Positions 11,359-22,679 are shown, numbered from the stretch's first letter. The stretch is 40,171 bases of DNA from Enterobacter sp. (GCA_022649305.1 JALCNW010000040.1:1-40171), one strand, 5' to 3'. Notes: generated by a model not told the origin, from the letters alone. Made by a program: numbers and translations.

Positions 11359-11444
11359 GAGTATCCCTAATTGCACATTTTTTCTGTGTAAAACGCGGGA
11401 TTTCCATTAGCAGGTGAGCAAAATGCCATGCTCTTTGAGTTGAT

Positions 11445-11468
11445 AAAAGGCCGCTATGCGGCCTTTTT
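11445..11468. terminator. Bidirectional terminator between yhbY and greA
   Basis: AAAA-GGCCGC-TAT-GCGGCC-TTTTT (stem 11449-11463). T runs lie on the 3' side in both directions, so it serves both convergent genes. Confidence 0.85.
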
Positions 11469-11509
11469 CCTTTCTTTACAATGTATCAACATCTGTGGTC
11501 AGAAGCGAA

Positions 11510-11986
11510 TTACAGGTATTCAACCTGAATAATTTCGAATTCCACTTCGCCGCCCGGCGTACGGATGACGACAACATCGTCCTGCTCTTTGCCAATCAGG
11601 CCACGAGCAATCGGTGAGTTCACTGAGATCAAGTTCTGCTTAAAATCTGCCTCGTCGTCACCCACGATGCGATATGTTTGTTCTTCGTCATTGACCAGGT
11701 TCAACACTTTTACCGAAGAACCAAAAATCACGCGGCCATTGTTCGGCATTTTCGTGATATCGATGACCTGCGCATTTGACAGCTTAGCCTCGATATCCTT
11801 GATACGCCCTTCACAAAAACCCTGCTGCTCGCGTGCGGCGTGATACTCAGCATTTTCTTTCAAATCGCCATGCTCACGCGCATCGGCGATAGCAGAGATG
11901 ATTTCAGGACGGCGAACAGATTTCAAAAAATCCAGTTCTTCGCGCAGTTTTTCAGCACCACGTAAGGTCATCGGAATAGCTTGCAT
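11510..11986 (-). CDS. greA: Transcription elongation factor GreA
   Basis: GreA enters the RNA polymerase secondary channel and stimulates cleavage of backtracked RNA. The 158 residues match E. coli. The N-terminal coiled-coil hairpin (about 1-75) carries the tip acidic residues Asp41 and Glu44 in [10 protein letters not shown]. The C-terminal globular domain (80-158) binds polymerase. The start ATG at 11986 follows GAGGTATAACAA. The leader of about 145 bases carries a promoter and a terminator hairpin resembling the E. coli GraL arrangement. Confidence 0.99.
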   Translation of the reverse strand: MQAIPMTLRGAEKLREELDFLKSVRRPEIISAIADAREHGDLKENAEYHAAREQQGFCEGRIKDIEAKLSNAQVIDITKMPNNGRVIFGSSVKVLNLVNDEEQTYRIVGDDEADFKQNLISVNSPIARGLIGKEQDDVVVIRTPGGEVEFEIIQVEYL

Positions 11987-12075
11987 TTGTTATACCTCTT
12001 AAACATTCCTGTTGGGGGCGATTCGCTCACCCCGGCTACTGGCCTCGCAGACTTCAATGCCTGTCAAAGGTCAGA

Positions 12076-12132
12076 AGCAAAAGAAAACTGCCCGGAAGCA
12101 AAGTTCCAGGTCAGCAGCAATTTTTCAATTTG
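12076..12132 (-). ncRNA. graL: GraL-like greA leader small RNA
   Basis: Downstream of the greA promoter candidate (start near 12132), the minus strand has a hairpin CCTGGAA-CTTTG-CTTCCGGG (complement of 12091-12110, one G-U pair) followed by CAGTTTTCTTTTGCT, a U-rich tail. In E. coli, greA leader transcripts that end at such a terminator are the GraL RNAs. The identification rests on position and structure and on my memory of the E. coli locus; the 3' end is approximate. Confidence 0.5.
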
Positions 12133-12167
12133 ATACGTATTTTACCGCGAAGTTCACTATGGGTCAT
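12132..12167 (-). promoter_or_regulatory. greA promoter
   Basis: On the minus strand, ATGACC (complement of 12162-12167), 17-base spacer, TAAAAT (complement of 12139-12144). The start near 12132 gives a leader of about 145 bases to the greA ATG and lies upstream of the leader terminator. Confidence 0.55.
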
Positions 12168-12169
12168 CG

Positions 12170-12206
12170 TTTACTTTACAGGGCGTTGCACCGTAGTATG
12201 GCGGTT
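12170..12206 (+). promoter_or_regulatory. Candidate promoter of dacB and the two-component genes
   Basis: TTTACT (12170-12175), 18-base spacer, TAGTAT (12194-12199), predicted start near 12206, 27 bases before the dacB ATG. It lies back to back with the greA promoter. Since dacB, pmrA and pmrB are nearly contiguous, this is the only obvious promoter for all three. Confidence 0.45.
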
Positions 12207-12232
12207 TGTTTCCGGGTTGTTAGCGCGAGATT

Positions 12233-13666
12233 ATGCGATTTTCCAGATTTATCATCGGATTGACCACCAGTTTGGCATTCACCGTTCAGGCGGCGAATGT
12301 TGATGAGTACATTAATCAACTCCCTGCTGGCGCTAACCTTGCGCTGATGGTGCAAAAAATTGGTGCCCAAGCCCCGGAGATTGACTATCACAGCCAACAA
12401 ATGGCTCTACCCGCCAGTACCCAGAAGGTTATCACCGCGCTGGCAGCACTGTTGCAGCTTGGGCCCGATTTCCGCTTTACCACAACCCTTGAAAGCAAAG
12501 GTAGCGTCGATAGTGGAGTCCTGAAAGGTGACCTGATTGCTCGTTTTGGCGGCGATCCTACCTTTAAACGCCAGGATATCCGCAATATGGTCGCCGTGTT
12601 GAAAAAATCCGGCATCCAAAGAATCGATGGCAACGTATTAATTGATACGTCTATTTTCGCCAGCCACGATAAAGCACCTGGCTGGCCCTGGAATGACATG
12701 ACGCAGTGCTTTAGCGCACCGCCCGCAGCGGCCATCGTCGACCGTAACTGCTTCTCCGTTTCGCTCTATAGCGCGCAAAAAGCCAATGATTTGGCGTTCA
12801 TACGCGTGGCCTCTTACTATCCGGTGACGATGTTCAGCCAGGTACGTACGCTGGCAAAAGGCTCACCTGAAGCGCAGTACTGTGAGTTAGACGTCGTTCC
12901 GGGCGATCTGAACCGTTTTACGCTCACCGGTTGTCTGACACAACGAGCCGATCCTTTGCCGCTGGCGTTTGCCATCCAGGATGGCGCAAGCTATGCCGGT
13001 GCGATTTTAAAAGATGAGCTTAAACAAGCGAATATTACCTATTCAGGTACCCTGTTGCGCCAAACTCAACCCAGCGAACCGGGTACCGTTATCGCCAGCA
13101 AACAGTCTGCGCCACTGCACGATCTGCTTAAGATTATGCTGAAAAAATCAGACAACATGATTGCGGATACTGTTTTTCGCATGATTGGACATGCCCGCTT
13201 TGGTGTACCAGGCACATGGCGTGCAGGCTCGGACGCCGTTCGCCAGATCCTTCGCCAACAGGCAGGGATCGATCTCGGTAACACTATTGCTGTCGATGGC
13301 TCCGGACTTTCACGCCATAATCTGATCTCACCGGCAACAATGATGCAGGTTCTTCAGTACATTGCGCAGCATGACACTGAGCTAAACTTCATTTCGATGC
13401 TGCCGCTGGCGGGTTACGACGGTTCGCTTCAATACCGTGCCGGGCTTCATGCCGCTGGCGTTGATGGCAAAGTTTCCGCTAAGACCGGCTCGTTGCAGGG
13501 TGTGTACAACCTTGCAGGCTTTATTACGACGGCAAGCGGACAACGAATGGCGTTTGTACAGTATCTTTCCGGCTATGCTGTCGAACCGGCAGATCAGCGT
13601 AATCGTCGTATCCCGCTGGTTCGCTTCGAAAGCAGGCTTTACAAGGACATCTACCAGAACAACTAG
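12233..13666 (+). CDS. dacB: D-alanyl-D-alanine carboxypeptidase/endopeptidase PBP4
   Basis: PBP4 is a periplasmic class C penicillin-binding protein that trims stem peptides and cleaves cross-links in peptidoglycan. The 477 residues match E. coli. It has a Sec signal peptide (1-20, cleavage after SLAFTVQA), the SxxK motif with Ser62 and Lys65 in ASTQKV, SDN in KKSDNMIAD, and KTG in SAKTGSLQG near the C terminus. Cysteine-containing inserts typical of PBP4 are present. In E. coli dacB is followed by convergent obgE; here a response regulator starts two bases after the dacB stop, which suggests cotranscription and coupled translation. Confidence 0.98.
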   Translation: MRFSRFIIGLTTSLAFTVQAANVDEYINQLPAGANLALMVQKIGAQAPEIDYHSQQMALPASTQKVITALAALLQLGPDFRFTTTLESKGSVDSGVLKGDLIARFGGDPTFKRQDIRNMVAVLKKSGIQRIDGNVLIDTSIFASHDKAPGWPWNDMTQCFSAPPAAAIVDRNCFSVSLYSAQKANDLAFIRVASYYPVTMFSQVRTLAKGSPEAQYCELDVVPGDLNRFTLTGCLTQRADPLPLAFAIQDGASYAGAILKDELKQANITYSGTLLRQTQPSEPGTVIASKQSAPLHDLLKIMLKKSDNMIADTVFRMIGHARFGVPGTWRAGSDAVRQILRQQAGIDLGNTIAVDGSGLSRHNLISPATMMQVLQYIAQHDTELNFISMLPLAGYDGSLQYRAGLHAAGVDGKVSAKTGSLQGVYNLAGFITTASGQRMAFVQYLSGYAVEPADQRNRRIPLVRFESRLYKDIYQNN

Positions 13667-13668
13667 CG

Positions 13669-14331
13669 ATGAAACTACTCATTGTTGAAGACGACCTGTT
13701 ATTACAGGAAGGTTTAGCGCTGGCTCTCGCAAACGAAGGCTATGCCCTGGACTGCGCCGCCACGGCGGCAGAGGCTGACTCGCTCATTCAAAGCGGCGAG
13801 TACAGCCTTGTCATTCTCGATCTAGGTCTACCCGATAAAGACGGCGCAACGCTACTCAATCAGTGGCGACGTCGTGGCGTGGATAATCCCGTCCTGATCC
13901 TCACCGCGCGCGATGCGATTGAAGACAGAATCAATGGGCTGGACTCGGGCGCGGATGACTATCTGGTTAAGCCCTTTGCCCTTGCTGAACTACAGGCCCG
14001 AGCACGCGCGCTTATTCGCCGCTATCAGGGCCATAGTGATAACCTGGTGGCAGACGGTGATCTCACGTTGAATCTGCAAACACAGCAGGTTCTGTGTCGT
14101 TCTCAGCCCGTCGAAGTCACGCCAAAGGAGTTTGCCCTGTTAACGCGCCTGATAATGCGTACCGGACAAACGGTGCACCGCGAAACGCTACAGCAAGACA
14201 TTTACTCCTGGCAGGACGATCCCGGTTCAAATACGCTTGAGGTACATATTCATAATCTTCGCCGCAAACTGGGCAAAGATCGTATCAAAACCGTGCGCGG
14301 CGTCGGCTATCGCCTGGAGAGTCAGAAATGA
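13669..14331 (+). CDS. pmrA: PmrA/BasR-like OmpR-family response regulator
   Basis: A 220-residue DNA-binding response regulator. The receiver domain (1-115) has acidic residues Glu7-Asp8-Asp9, phosphoacceptor Asp51 in ILDLGLPD, Thr79 and Lys101 in LVKPFALAEL. The winged-helix domain (about 125-217) includes VTPKEFALL and NTLEVHIHNLRRKLG, very close in wording to PmrA/BasR of E. coli and Salmonella. The ATG is two bases after dacB, with only a weak Shine-Dalgarno, so coupling is likely. The next gene overlaps by four bases (ATGA). By known family, PmrA controls lipid A modification; the targets of this copy cannot be read here. Whether it is the canonical pmrA or an extra copy is undecided, since canonical basRS normally sits with eptA. 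Confidence 0.85.
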   Translation: MKLLIVEDDLLLQEGLALALANEGYALDCAATAAEADSLIQSGEYSLVILDLGLPDKDGATLLNQWRRRGVDNPVLILTARDAIEDRINGLDSGADDYLVKPFALAELQARARALIRRYQGHSDNLVADGDLTLNLQTQQVLCRSQPVEVTPKEFALLTRLIMRTGQTVHRETLQQDIYSWQDDPGSNTLEVHIHNLRRKLGKDRIKTVRGVGYRLESQK

Positions 14332-15371
14332 ACAGTATGCGTCGGCGGTTAATGATATTGCTGGCGGTTATCCTACTGTTTTTTCAACTTATCAGCGTGG
14401 TCTGGCTGTGGCATGAAAGCCGTGAGCAAATTGGCTTTTTGGTTAGCGAAACGCTCTCTGCAAAAGCGCGGAATAAGCACGTTGAGAAAGAAATACGCGA
14501 AGCCATTGCCTCATTGTTGGTGCCTTCATTGGTCATGGTCGGCTTCACCCTTTTCTTCTCATTCTGGGCTGTGACCTGGATAACGCGCCCACTGAACAAG
14601 CTACGTGTCAGTCTCGCAAATCGATCTGCTGACAATCTAACACCTCTCCCCATGTACTCTGATATGGAAGAGATCAGCGCGGTCACCACCTCATTAAATC
14701 AACTCCTTGCCCGGCTGGATAACACCATCCAACAAGAGCGTTTATTCACTGCTGACGCGGCTCATGAACTACGAACGCCGCTTGCAGGCATTCGACTTCA
14801 TTTAGAACTGATGGCACAGTCAGGCTCGCCTCAGGCCTCGACGTTGGTAAACCGTATCGATCAGTTGATGCATACGGTGGAGCAACTTCTGATGCTGGCA
14901 AGAGCAGGTCAGGCAATGGCCGGCGGCCATTATGAAACCGTCAACTGGACGGAACATATTATTGCCCCGTTAAAGCTTGAGCAGGAGTGCAAAGATCACA
15001 AGGTGCTTTGGCCAGCGAAGAGTCCGATGACCGTGCAGGGCGATGCGGTTTTATTACGACTGATGCTGCGAAATTTACTCGAAAATGCTGCCCGCTATAG
15101 TCCTGCGGGGACAACAATCGAAGTGAAATTAAGCGAAAAGGATGATGGGACGCTGATTAGCGTACAGGATCAGGGCCCAGGTATTGACGAAGCGCATCGA
15201 CAGTCAATAACCGAACCTTTCCGACGACTCGACCAACGCTATGGCGGAAGCGGCCTTGGCCTGAGTATCGTTCAGCGTATTGTGCAACTCCATCAAGGCA
15301 CGTTGACGCTTGATAATGCCCCGAGCGGCGGGTTGATCGCTGGCTGTTGGTTGCCAACTACATTTAGCTAA
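14328..15371 (+). CDS. pmrB: PmrB/BasS-like sensor histidine kinase
   Basis: A 347-residue membrane sensor kinase. There are two helices (about 7-28 and 63-85) around a short periplasmic loop of about 35 residues. The loop ends in EKEIREAIASLLVP, keeping an ExxE pair (Glu55, Glu58) as in the iron-sensing loop of Salmonella PmrB. A HAMP segment follows (about 85-138). The HisKA domain has His146 in TADAAHELRTPLAG, and the ATPase domain has an N box NLLENAARYSP, G1 DQGPGID and G2 GGSGLGLSI, all intact. It overlaps pmrA by four bases. Its stop codon lies in the A-run of the convergent obgE terminator. A kinase for the neighbouring regulator is inferred from the overlap; the ligand is unknown. 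Confidence 0.85.
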   Translation: MNSMRRRLMILLAVILLFFQLISVVWLWHESREQIGFLVSETLSAKARNKHVEKEIREAIASLLVPSLVMVGFTLFFSFWAVTWITRPLNKLRVSLANRSADNLTPLPMYSDMEEISAVTTSLNQLLARLDNTIQQERLFTADAAHELRTPLAGIRLHLELMAQSGSPQASTLVNRIDQLMHTVEQLLMLARAGQAMAGGHYETVNWTEHIIAPLKLEQECKDHKVLWPAKSPMTVQGDAVLLRLMLRNLLENAARYSPAGTTIEVKLSEKDDGTLISVQDQGPGIDEAHRQSITEPFRRLDQRYGGSGLGLSIVQRIVQLHQGTLTLDNAPSGGLIAGCWLPTTFS

Positions 15372-15397
15372 AAAAAAGCCCCCTTTAACAGGGGGCT
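15370..15397 (-). terminator. Intrinsic terminator of the rplU-rpmA-yhbE-obgE unit
   Basis: On the minus strand, AGCCCCC-TGTTAAA-GGGGGCT (complement of 15377-15397) followed by eight T (complement of 15370-15377). It is 12 bases after the obgE stop. The A-run on the plus strand contains the pmrB stop codon. Confidence 0.92.
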
Positions 15398-15408
15398 CAT
15401 GGCAGGCG

Positions 15409-16593
<1,185 letters not shown>

Positions 16594-16607
16594 TTACTCT
16601 CCGTAAA

Positions 16608-17573
16608 TCATTCGCCTGAGCGGGGGACAACTACAACCGCTTCTTTTTTGCGTAAGCCGCCCCAAAGACGATGACCAATGGCGGAATACATCGCGCCCGC
16701 AACCACGACAAACGCACCGATATAACCCAGCAGGTTTAACATCGGTTTGACGAAGAAATCGGGCCAGGCCATTGATAATAAATCTGAAAACAACAGGGTA
16801 AACAGCGGGGTCAGCGTGATAAGTGCGCTCACCTGTGCTGCCTGCCAACGCGCCATCGCTTCGGCCAGCGCGCCATAACCGACCAGCGTGTTAAGCCCAC
16901 AAAAAATGAGACACGCCAGTTGCCAATCGCTCAGTTGGGAGATAACACCCGGCTTTGCTAAAGGCAGTAAAGCTATCGTACATAAAGTGTACAATAAAAA
17001 GAGGATCTGTTGCGAGGCTAAACGGCGCAATAACACCTTTTGCGCGACGCCATAACTCACCCAGACCGTTGCTGCCCCAACGCCAAAAATCACACCCCAG
17101 GTGTAATCCGTCAGTTGGGTAAAAATTTCAATCAGGCTGGTGTTAAAGAACATCACCAGACCACACAGCAACATGCTTGCCCCAACGATCTGCGTTCCGC
17201 GCATCTTCTCCTTGAGGATAAAGACGCTCGCAACCATCATGCCGACGGGTGAAAGTTGACCAATCACCTGCGACGCGGTAGGGCTAAGATATTGCAGGGA
17301 AGAACTAAACAGGATGAAGTTACCGAACAAACCGCCCGTTGCAATAGCTAACAACAGCAGCCAACGCGGTTTGCGAAAAATTCGTAACGGCGGCAGTCTA
17401 CCTTTAATCGCTAAAATTGCGCCAAGGCCAATGGTTGCCATTAAAAAACGGTAGAACACCACTGTCGGCGGTTCCATGACTTCCAGAACCTGTTTCATTG
17501 CGATTGGCAACGCCCCCCAGCACACCGCAGTGGTAAGTGCCAAAAGAATGCCGATGCCAGCCTGCTGTTTCAT
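16608..17573 (-). CDS. yhbE: EamA/DMT-family membrane transporter YhbE
   Basis: A drug/metabolite-superfamily inner-membrane protein of 321 residues, the same length as E. coli YhbE. Two EamA repeats of five helices each are evident from hydrophobicity (about 8-145 and 155-300). The substrate is not known. It lies between rpmA and obgE; a strong terminator after rpmA means it is reached by readthrough or its own promoter. ATG at 17573 (MKQQAGIGILLALTTAVCWG). Confidence 0.95.
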   Translation of the reverse strand: MKQQAGIGILLALTTAVCWGALPIAMKQVLEVMEPPTVVFYRFLMATIGLGAILAIKGRLPPLRIFRKPRWLLLLAIATGGLFGNFILFSSSLQYLSPTASQVIGQLSPVGMMVASVFILKEKMRGTQIVGASMLLCGLVMFFNTSLIEIFTQLTDYTWGVIFGVGAATVWVSYGVAQKVLLRRLASQQILFLLYTLCTIALLPLAKPGVISQLSDWQLACLIFCGLNTLVGYGALAEAMARWQAAQVSALITLTPLFTLLFSDLLSMAWPDFFVKPMLNLLGYIGAFVVVAGAMYSAIGHRLWGGLRKKEAVVVVPRSGE

Positions 17574-17613
17574 GCCCGTTTTCCCTGCAGAAAATTTTCC
17601 GGGATTTCAATGT

Positions 17614-17643
17614 AAAAAGCCCCGCAACACGTTGCGGGGCTTT
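17614..17643 (-). terminator. Intrinsic terminator of rplU-rpmA
   Basis: On the minus strand, GCCCCGCAAC-GT-GTTGCGGGGC (complement of 17619-17640), extended by AA/TT, followed by TTTTT (complement of 17614-17618). It is 26 bases after the rpmA stop. Confidence 0.92.
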
Positions 17644-17668
17644 AATCCGTTACCGGACCACGAAAAAC

Positions 17669-17926
<258 letters not shown>

Positions 17927-17945
17927 TTAAATCTCTCCTCAGGTC

Positions 17946-18302
<357 letters not shown>

Positions 18303-18321
18303 CTATAAATATTCACAATAG

Positions 18322-18357
18322 GGCGCGAATATTACGCAAAACGCGAGCCTTTGACAA
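18322..18357 (-). promoter_or_regulatory. Promoter of rplU-rpmA
   Basis: On the minus strand, TTGTCA (complement of 18352-18357), exactly 17 bases, TAATAT (complement of 18329-18334), followed by a GC-rich CGCGCCC discriminator. The start near 18322 gives a 65-base leader. The discriminator fits growth-rate or ppGpp control, as for other ribosomal-protein promoters. Confidence 0.75.
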
Positions 18358-18515
18358 GTGCTACCATCAATACATGAAGAAAAAAAACACAACACGCACG
18401 GTGACGTTTATCTGAGCCGTTTTTTCAGTACAATCAGCGATACTATTGATAAACCGTAACCCTTTGTTAGCCCATTCGATATGGGGTGAACAGGATAAGA
18501 AGCCCGGCTTTTGCG

Positions 18516-19487
18516 ATGAATTTAGAAAAAATCAACGAGTTAACCGCGCAAGATATGGCGGGTGTGAATGCAGCAATCCTGGAGCAACTCAACTCTGATG
18601 TTCAGCTCATCAATCAGTTGGGTTATTACATCGTCAGTGGCGGCGGTAAACGCATTCGCCCCATGATCGCCATACTGGCAGCAAGAGCCGTTGGATATCA
18701 GGGGAATGCGCACGTCAATATTGCGGCCCTTATCGAATTTATCCATACCGCGACGCTGCTTCATGATGACGTGGTGGATGAATCTGATATGCGCCGTGGC
18801 AAAGCGACGGCGAACGCGGCCTTTGGCAACGCTGCCAGCGTTCTGGTGGGCGATTTCATCTATACCCGCGCCTTCCAGATGATGACCCGCCTCGGCTCGC
18901 TAAAAGTGCTCGAAGTGATGTCTGAAGCCGTTAACGTCATCGCTGAAGGCGAAGTGCTACAGCTGATGAACGTTAACGATCCTGACATCACTGAAGAAAA
19001 CTACATGCGCGTCATCTACAGCAAAACAGCGCGCCTGTTTGAAGCTGCAGCGCAGTGTTCCGGTATTCTTGCCGGTTGCACCGACGAGCAAGAGCGTGGT
19101 CTCCAGGATTATGGCCGTTACCTCGGCACGGCGTTCCAGCTGATTGACGATCTGCTCGATTACAGCGCAGATGGTGAAACCCTGGGCAAAAACGTCGGCG
19201 ATGACCTTAACGAAGGCAAGCCAACCCTGCCGCTTTTGCACGCTATGCGCAACGGTTCACCGGATCAGGCCAAAATGATCCGTGAAGCGATTGAGCAAGG
19301 AAACGGTCGACATCTTCTGGAACCGGTACTGGAAACAATGGCGATCTGTGGATCATTGGAATGGACACGCCAGCGCGCCGAAGAAGAAGCGGACAAAGCT
19401 ATCGTCGCCATTCAGGTTATTCCAGACAGCCCATGGCGTGACGCGTTAATAGCGCTTGCCCATATCGCTGTTCAGCGCGATAAATAA
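18516..19487 (+). CDS. ispB: Octaprenyl diphosphate synthase
   Basis: IspB makes the C40 side chain of ubiquinone and menaquinone from FPP and IPP, and is essential in E. coli. The 323 residues match E. coli. The first aspartate-rich motif DDVVDESD starts at residue 84 and the second, DDLLD, is at 211-215. GGGKRIRPM is the IPP/allylic substrate region. The ATG at 18516 was chosen (MNLEKINELTAQDM) over a GTG ten codons upstream. Divergent from rplU. A hairpin without a T run (CCCCGCG/CGCGGGG, 19501-19519) follows the stop. Confidence 0.98.
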   Translation: MNLEKINELTAQDMAGVNAAILEQLNSDVQLINQLGYYIVSGGGKRIRPMIAILAARAVGYQGNAHVNIAALIEFIHTATLLHDDVVDESDMRRGKATANAAFGNAASVLVGDFIYTRAFQMMTRLGSLKVLEVMSEAVNVIAEGEVLQLMNVNDPDITEENYMRVIYSKTARLFEAAAQCSGILAGCTDEQERGLQDYGRYLGTAFQLIDDLLDYSADGETLGKNVGDDLNEGKPTLPLLHAMRNGSPDQAKMIREAIEQGNGRHLLEPVLETMAICGSLEWTRQRAEEEADKAIVAIQVIPDSPWRDALIALAHIAVQRDK

Positions 19488-19716
19488 AACCCCACTCCGT
19501 CCCCGCGATCTGCGCGGGGAATTTCCAGTAAGTTCTGATAAATATCTAATCACGTTAAATCATCGGCTTACAGGCCGCATGAATAAAGCCCTGTCATATT
19601 CTGAATATTGCTTTCTGTTATGCGAACTTTTTAGAACCGTTGTTCGAAGAAGGTATAGTAAGTCCCGTCAATTCATCTGAAATGACGTGGACGATACAGA
19701 GCAAAAGGAGACGAGT

Positions 19717-19992
19717 ATGGACACGAAATTTATCGACTGGCATTCGGCTGATATTATCGCTGCATTACGTAAAAAAGGGACCTCGCTGGCAGCTGAATCA
19801 CGCCGGAGCGGGCTCAGTTCCTCAACGCTTGCCAACGCGTTAACGCGTCCGTGGCCAAAGGGAGAGTTGATCATTGCGACGGCGTTAGAAACACAGCCTT
19901 GGGTTATCTGGCCATCGCGCTACCACGACCCCATCACCCATGAGTTTATCGACAGAACGCGTATGATGCGCCAGAAAAAGCATCAGATTTAA
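19717..19992 (+). CDS. sfsB: Ner-like winged DNA-binding transcriptional regulator SfsB (Nlp)
   Basis: SfsB is a small helix-turn-helix protein related to the Ner repressor of phage Mu, described in E. coli as an activator affecting maltose metabolism. The product has 91 residues against 92 in E. coli. The HTH region is AALRKKGTSLAAESRRSGLSSSTLANAL, and WPKGELIIATALE follows. The ATG at 19717 has a strong AAAGGAGA seven bases upstream and was chosen over an in-frame ATG ten codons earlier. It lies between ispB and convergent murA. The Ner likeness suggests an old phage origin, but the gene is fixed in enterobacteria. Confidence 0.95.
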   Translation: MDTKFIDWHSADIIAALRKKGTSLAAESRRSGLSSSTLANALTRPWPKGELIIATALETQPWVIWPSRYHDPITHEFIDRTRMMRQKKHQI

Positions 19993-20055
19993 CGCTTTCA
20001 AATAGACGGGAACAGCAACCCCCCGGTCATTATTGGCAGGGGGCTGCCCGAACGA

Positions 20056-21327
<1,272 letters not shown>

Positions 21328-21366
21328 TTATAAATTCAACCGTGCTGCGGGCAAACCACCCTCAGC

Positions 21367-21621
21367 TCAAAAACCGTTTAGTTTGCGATCGCGTTCCCAC
21401 TCTTGCGGGGTAAAGGCTTTGATCGACAGGGCGTGAATGCGGTTATCCGCAATATGTTCCATCAGCGGCGCATAAACAGCCTGCTGTTTCTTCACACGGC
21501 TCATGCCGTCGAATATCTCACCCACAGCAATAACCTGAAAGTGACTGCCATCGCCAGAGACGTGGACTTCCTTAAGGGAGAGTGCACTCATCAGCACTGC
21601 CTGGATTTCATGATTTTCCAT
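21367..21621 (-). CDS. ibaG: BolA-family protein IbaG (YrbA)
   Basis: IbaG is a BolA-like protein that partners monothiol glutaredoxin in Fe-S handling and is linked to acid stress. The 84 residues match E. coli. The BolA/KH-like fold includes [16 protein letters not shown] and the conserved histidine in [16 protein letters not shown]. The ATG at 21621 was chosen over in-frame upstream codons because it starts the conserved MENHEIQ. It lies downstream of the mlaB terminator, so it likely has its own promoter and is cotranscribed with murA. Confidence 0.96.
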   Translation of the reverse strand: MENHEIQAVLMSALSLKEVHVSGDGSHFQVIAVGEIFDGMSRVKKQQAVYAPLMEHIADNRIHALSIKAFTPQEWERDRKLNGF

Positions 21622-21692
21622 GGGTTCTACATCATCTGTTAGTGAAAACAAGCCCAACATCTTAGAGCAAAGTGGCGCAGTCTTAAACAAGC

Positions 21693-21726
21693 AAAAAGCC
21701 CCGACGATGAAACAGTCGAGGCTTTC
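21693..21726 (-). terminator. Intrinsic terminator of mlaFEDCB
   Basis: On the minus strand, AGCCTCGACTG-TTTCAT-CGTCGGGGCT (complement of 21697-21723, imperfect stem) followed by TTTTT (complement of 21693-21697). It separates the mla operon from ibaG-murA. Confidence 0.8.
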
Positions 21727-21747
21727 AGAAGTAACGTACTGAAAAAA

Positions 21748-22041
21748 TTAGCGAGGTAATACGTCTTCAGGCAAATTATAAAGCTGTGCGAGGGTGACCA
21801 CGTTGTCACTGGCACCAATAAGCGAGACGCTCGCGCCCTGCTTTTTGCCTTCAGCGACCAGATGCACTAACAGTGCAATACCGGCGGTATCCACGCGTGA
21901 GACGTTGGTCAAATCAATATACGCCACGCCTTTCATCGCTTTCTGGCGCGCATCCCACAGGGGATTTAGCAGATCCTGATCGAGTTCGCCCAACAGCGAT
22001 AATGTTTCGCCCTCACGCGACCAGCTAAATTGCTGCGTCAT
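21748..22041 (-). CDS. mlaB: STAS-domain protein MlaB of the Mla phospholipid transporter
   Basis: MlaB is the cytoplasmic STAS subunit that binds MlaF and stabilises the MlaFEDB complex. The 97 residues match E. coli. The STAS core includes LLGELDQDLLNPLW and the conserved VSRVDTAGIALLVHL loop; the end is YNLPEDVLPR, as in E. coli. The middle is less like E. coli than its neighbours. The ATG at 22041 shares one base with the mlaC stop (TAATG), so coupling is likely. Confidence 0.96.
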   Translation of the reverse strand: MTQQFSWSREGETLSLLGELDQDLLNPLWDARQKAMKGVAYIDLTNVSRVDTAGIALLVHLVAEGKKQGASVSLIGASDNVVTLAQLYNLPEDVLPR

Positions 22042-22676
22042 TACTTTTTCTCGTCCAGCGTGATTTTCTGGCTGGAGATCGATTTTAACTGCGCGGTCAG
22101 GCCATCGATGCCTTTGGTTCGCAGCAGATCGCTCCACTCGTTTTGCTTAGTCGTAATCATGCTCACGCCTTCAGCAATCATGTCAAACGCCTGCCAGTTG
22201 CCGGTTTGGGTATTTTTACGCCACTGGAAGTCCAGGCGCACAGGCGGCCGACCGTTTGGATCGACTATCGTTACGCGGATAGGCAAAATCGTCGCATCGC
22301 CCAGCGGTTGTTCCGGAGCGACCTGGTAGGTCTGACCGTGGTACATCGCCAGCGCCTGGCCATAAGACTGTTTCAAATATTCACGGAATGCGGCAAAGTA
22401 AGCGTCACGCTGAGCCGGGGTCGCATCTTTGTAATAACGGCCCAATACCAAAGCGCCTGCGTATTTAATCTGCACATAAGGCAGCAGTTCCTGATCAACC
22501 ACTTCGCGCAGGTAATCCGGGTTAGAACGAATTTTAGGCTGCTCATTTTTCAGGCGATCAAACGTTTTTTGCGCCGCCTCATCCATCAATTTGTACGGAT
22601 TGCTCTGGTCCGCTGCGGTTGCAGCAGTCAGAGGGGCAATCACCAGCATGGCAACCATTAACAGTCGTTTAATCAT
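22041..22676 (-). CDS. mlaC: Periplasmic phospholipid-binding protein MlaC
   Basis: MlaC shuttles phospholipid across the periplasm between the MlaA-OmpC/F complex and MlaFEDB, keeping outer-membrane lipid asymmetry. The 211 residues match E. coli. There is a Sec signal peptide (about 1-21, ending LTAATA). The mature MlaC fold includes [24 protein letters not shown] and [24 protein letters not shown]. Three bases after mlaD; overlaps mlaB by one base. Confidence 0.98.
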   Translation of the reverse strand: MIKRLLMVAMLVIAPLTAATAADQSNPYKLMDEAAQKTFDRLKNEQPKIRSNPDYLREVVDQELLPYVQIKYAGALVLGRYYKDATPAQRDAYFAAFREYLKQSYGQALAMYHGQTYQVAPEQPLGDATILPIRVTIVDPNGRPPVRLDFQWRKNTQTGNWQAFDMIAEGVSMITTKQNEWSDLLRTKGIDGLTAQLKSISSQKITLDEKK

Positions 22677-22679
22677 GAA

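Noticed and set aside
19501..19519. CCCCGCG/CGCGGGG hairpin after ispB as a terminator
   Set aside because: No T run follows on the plus strand (AATTTCC), so I could not support a terminator call; mentioned only in the ispB entry.
19687..19716. Longer sfsB start at 19687
   Set aside because: It would add ten residues without a ribosome binding site, while the ATG at 19717 has an excellent one and gives the expected length.
20016..20051. Possible terminator between sfsB and murA
   Set aside because: The CCCCC/GGGGG arms enclose a long loop with no T run in either direction.
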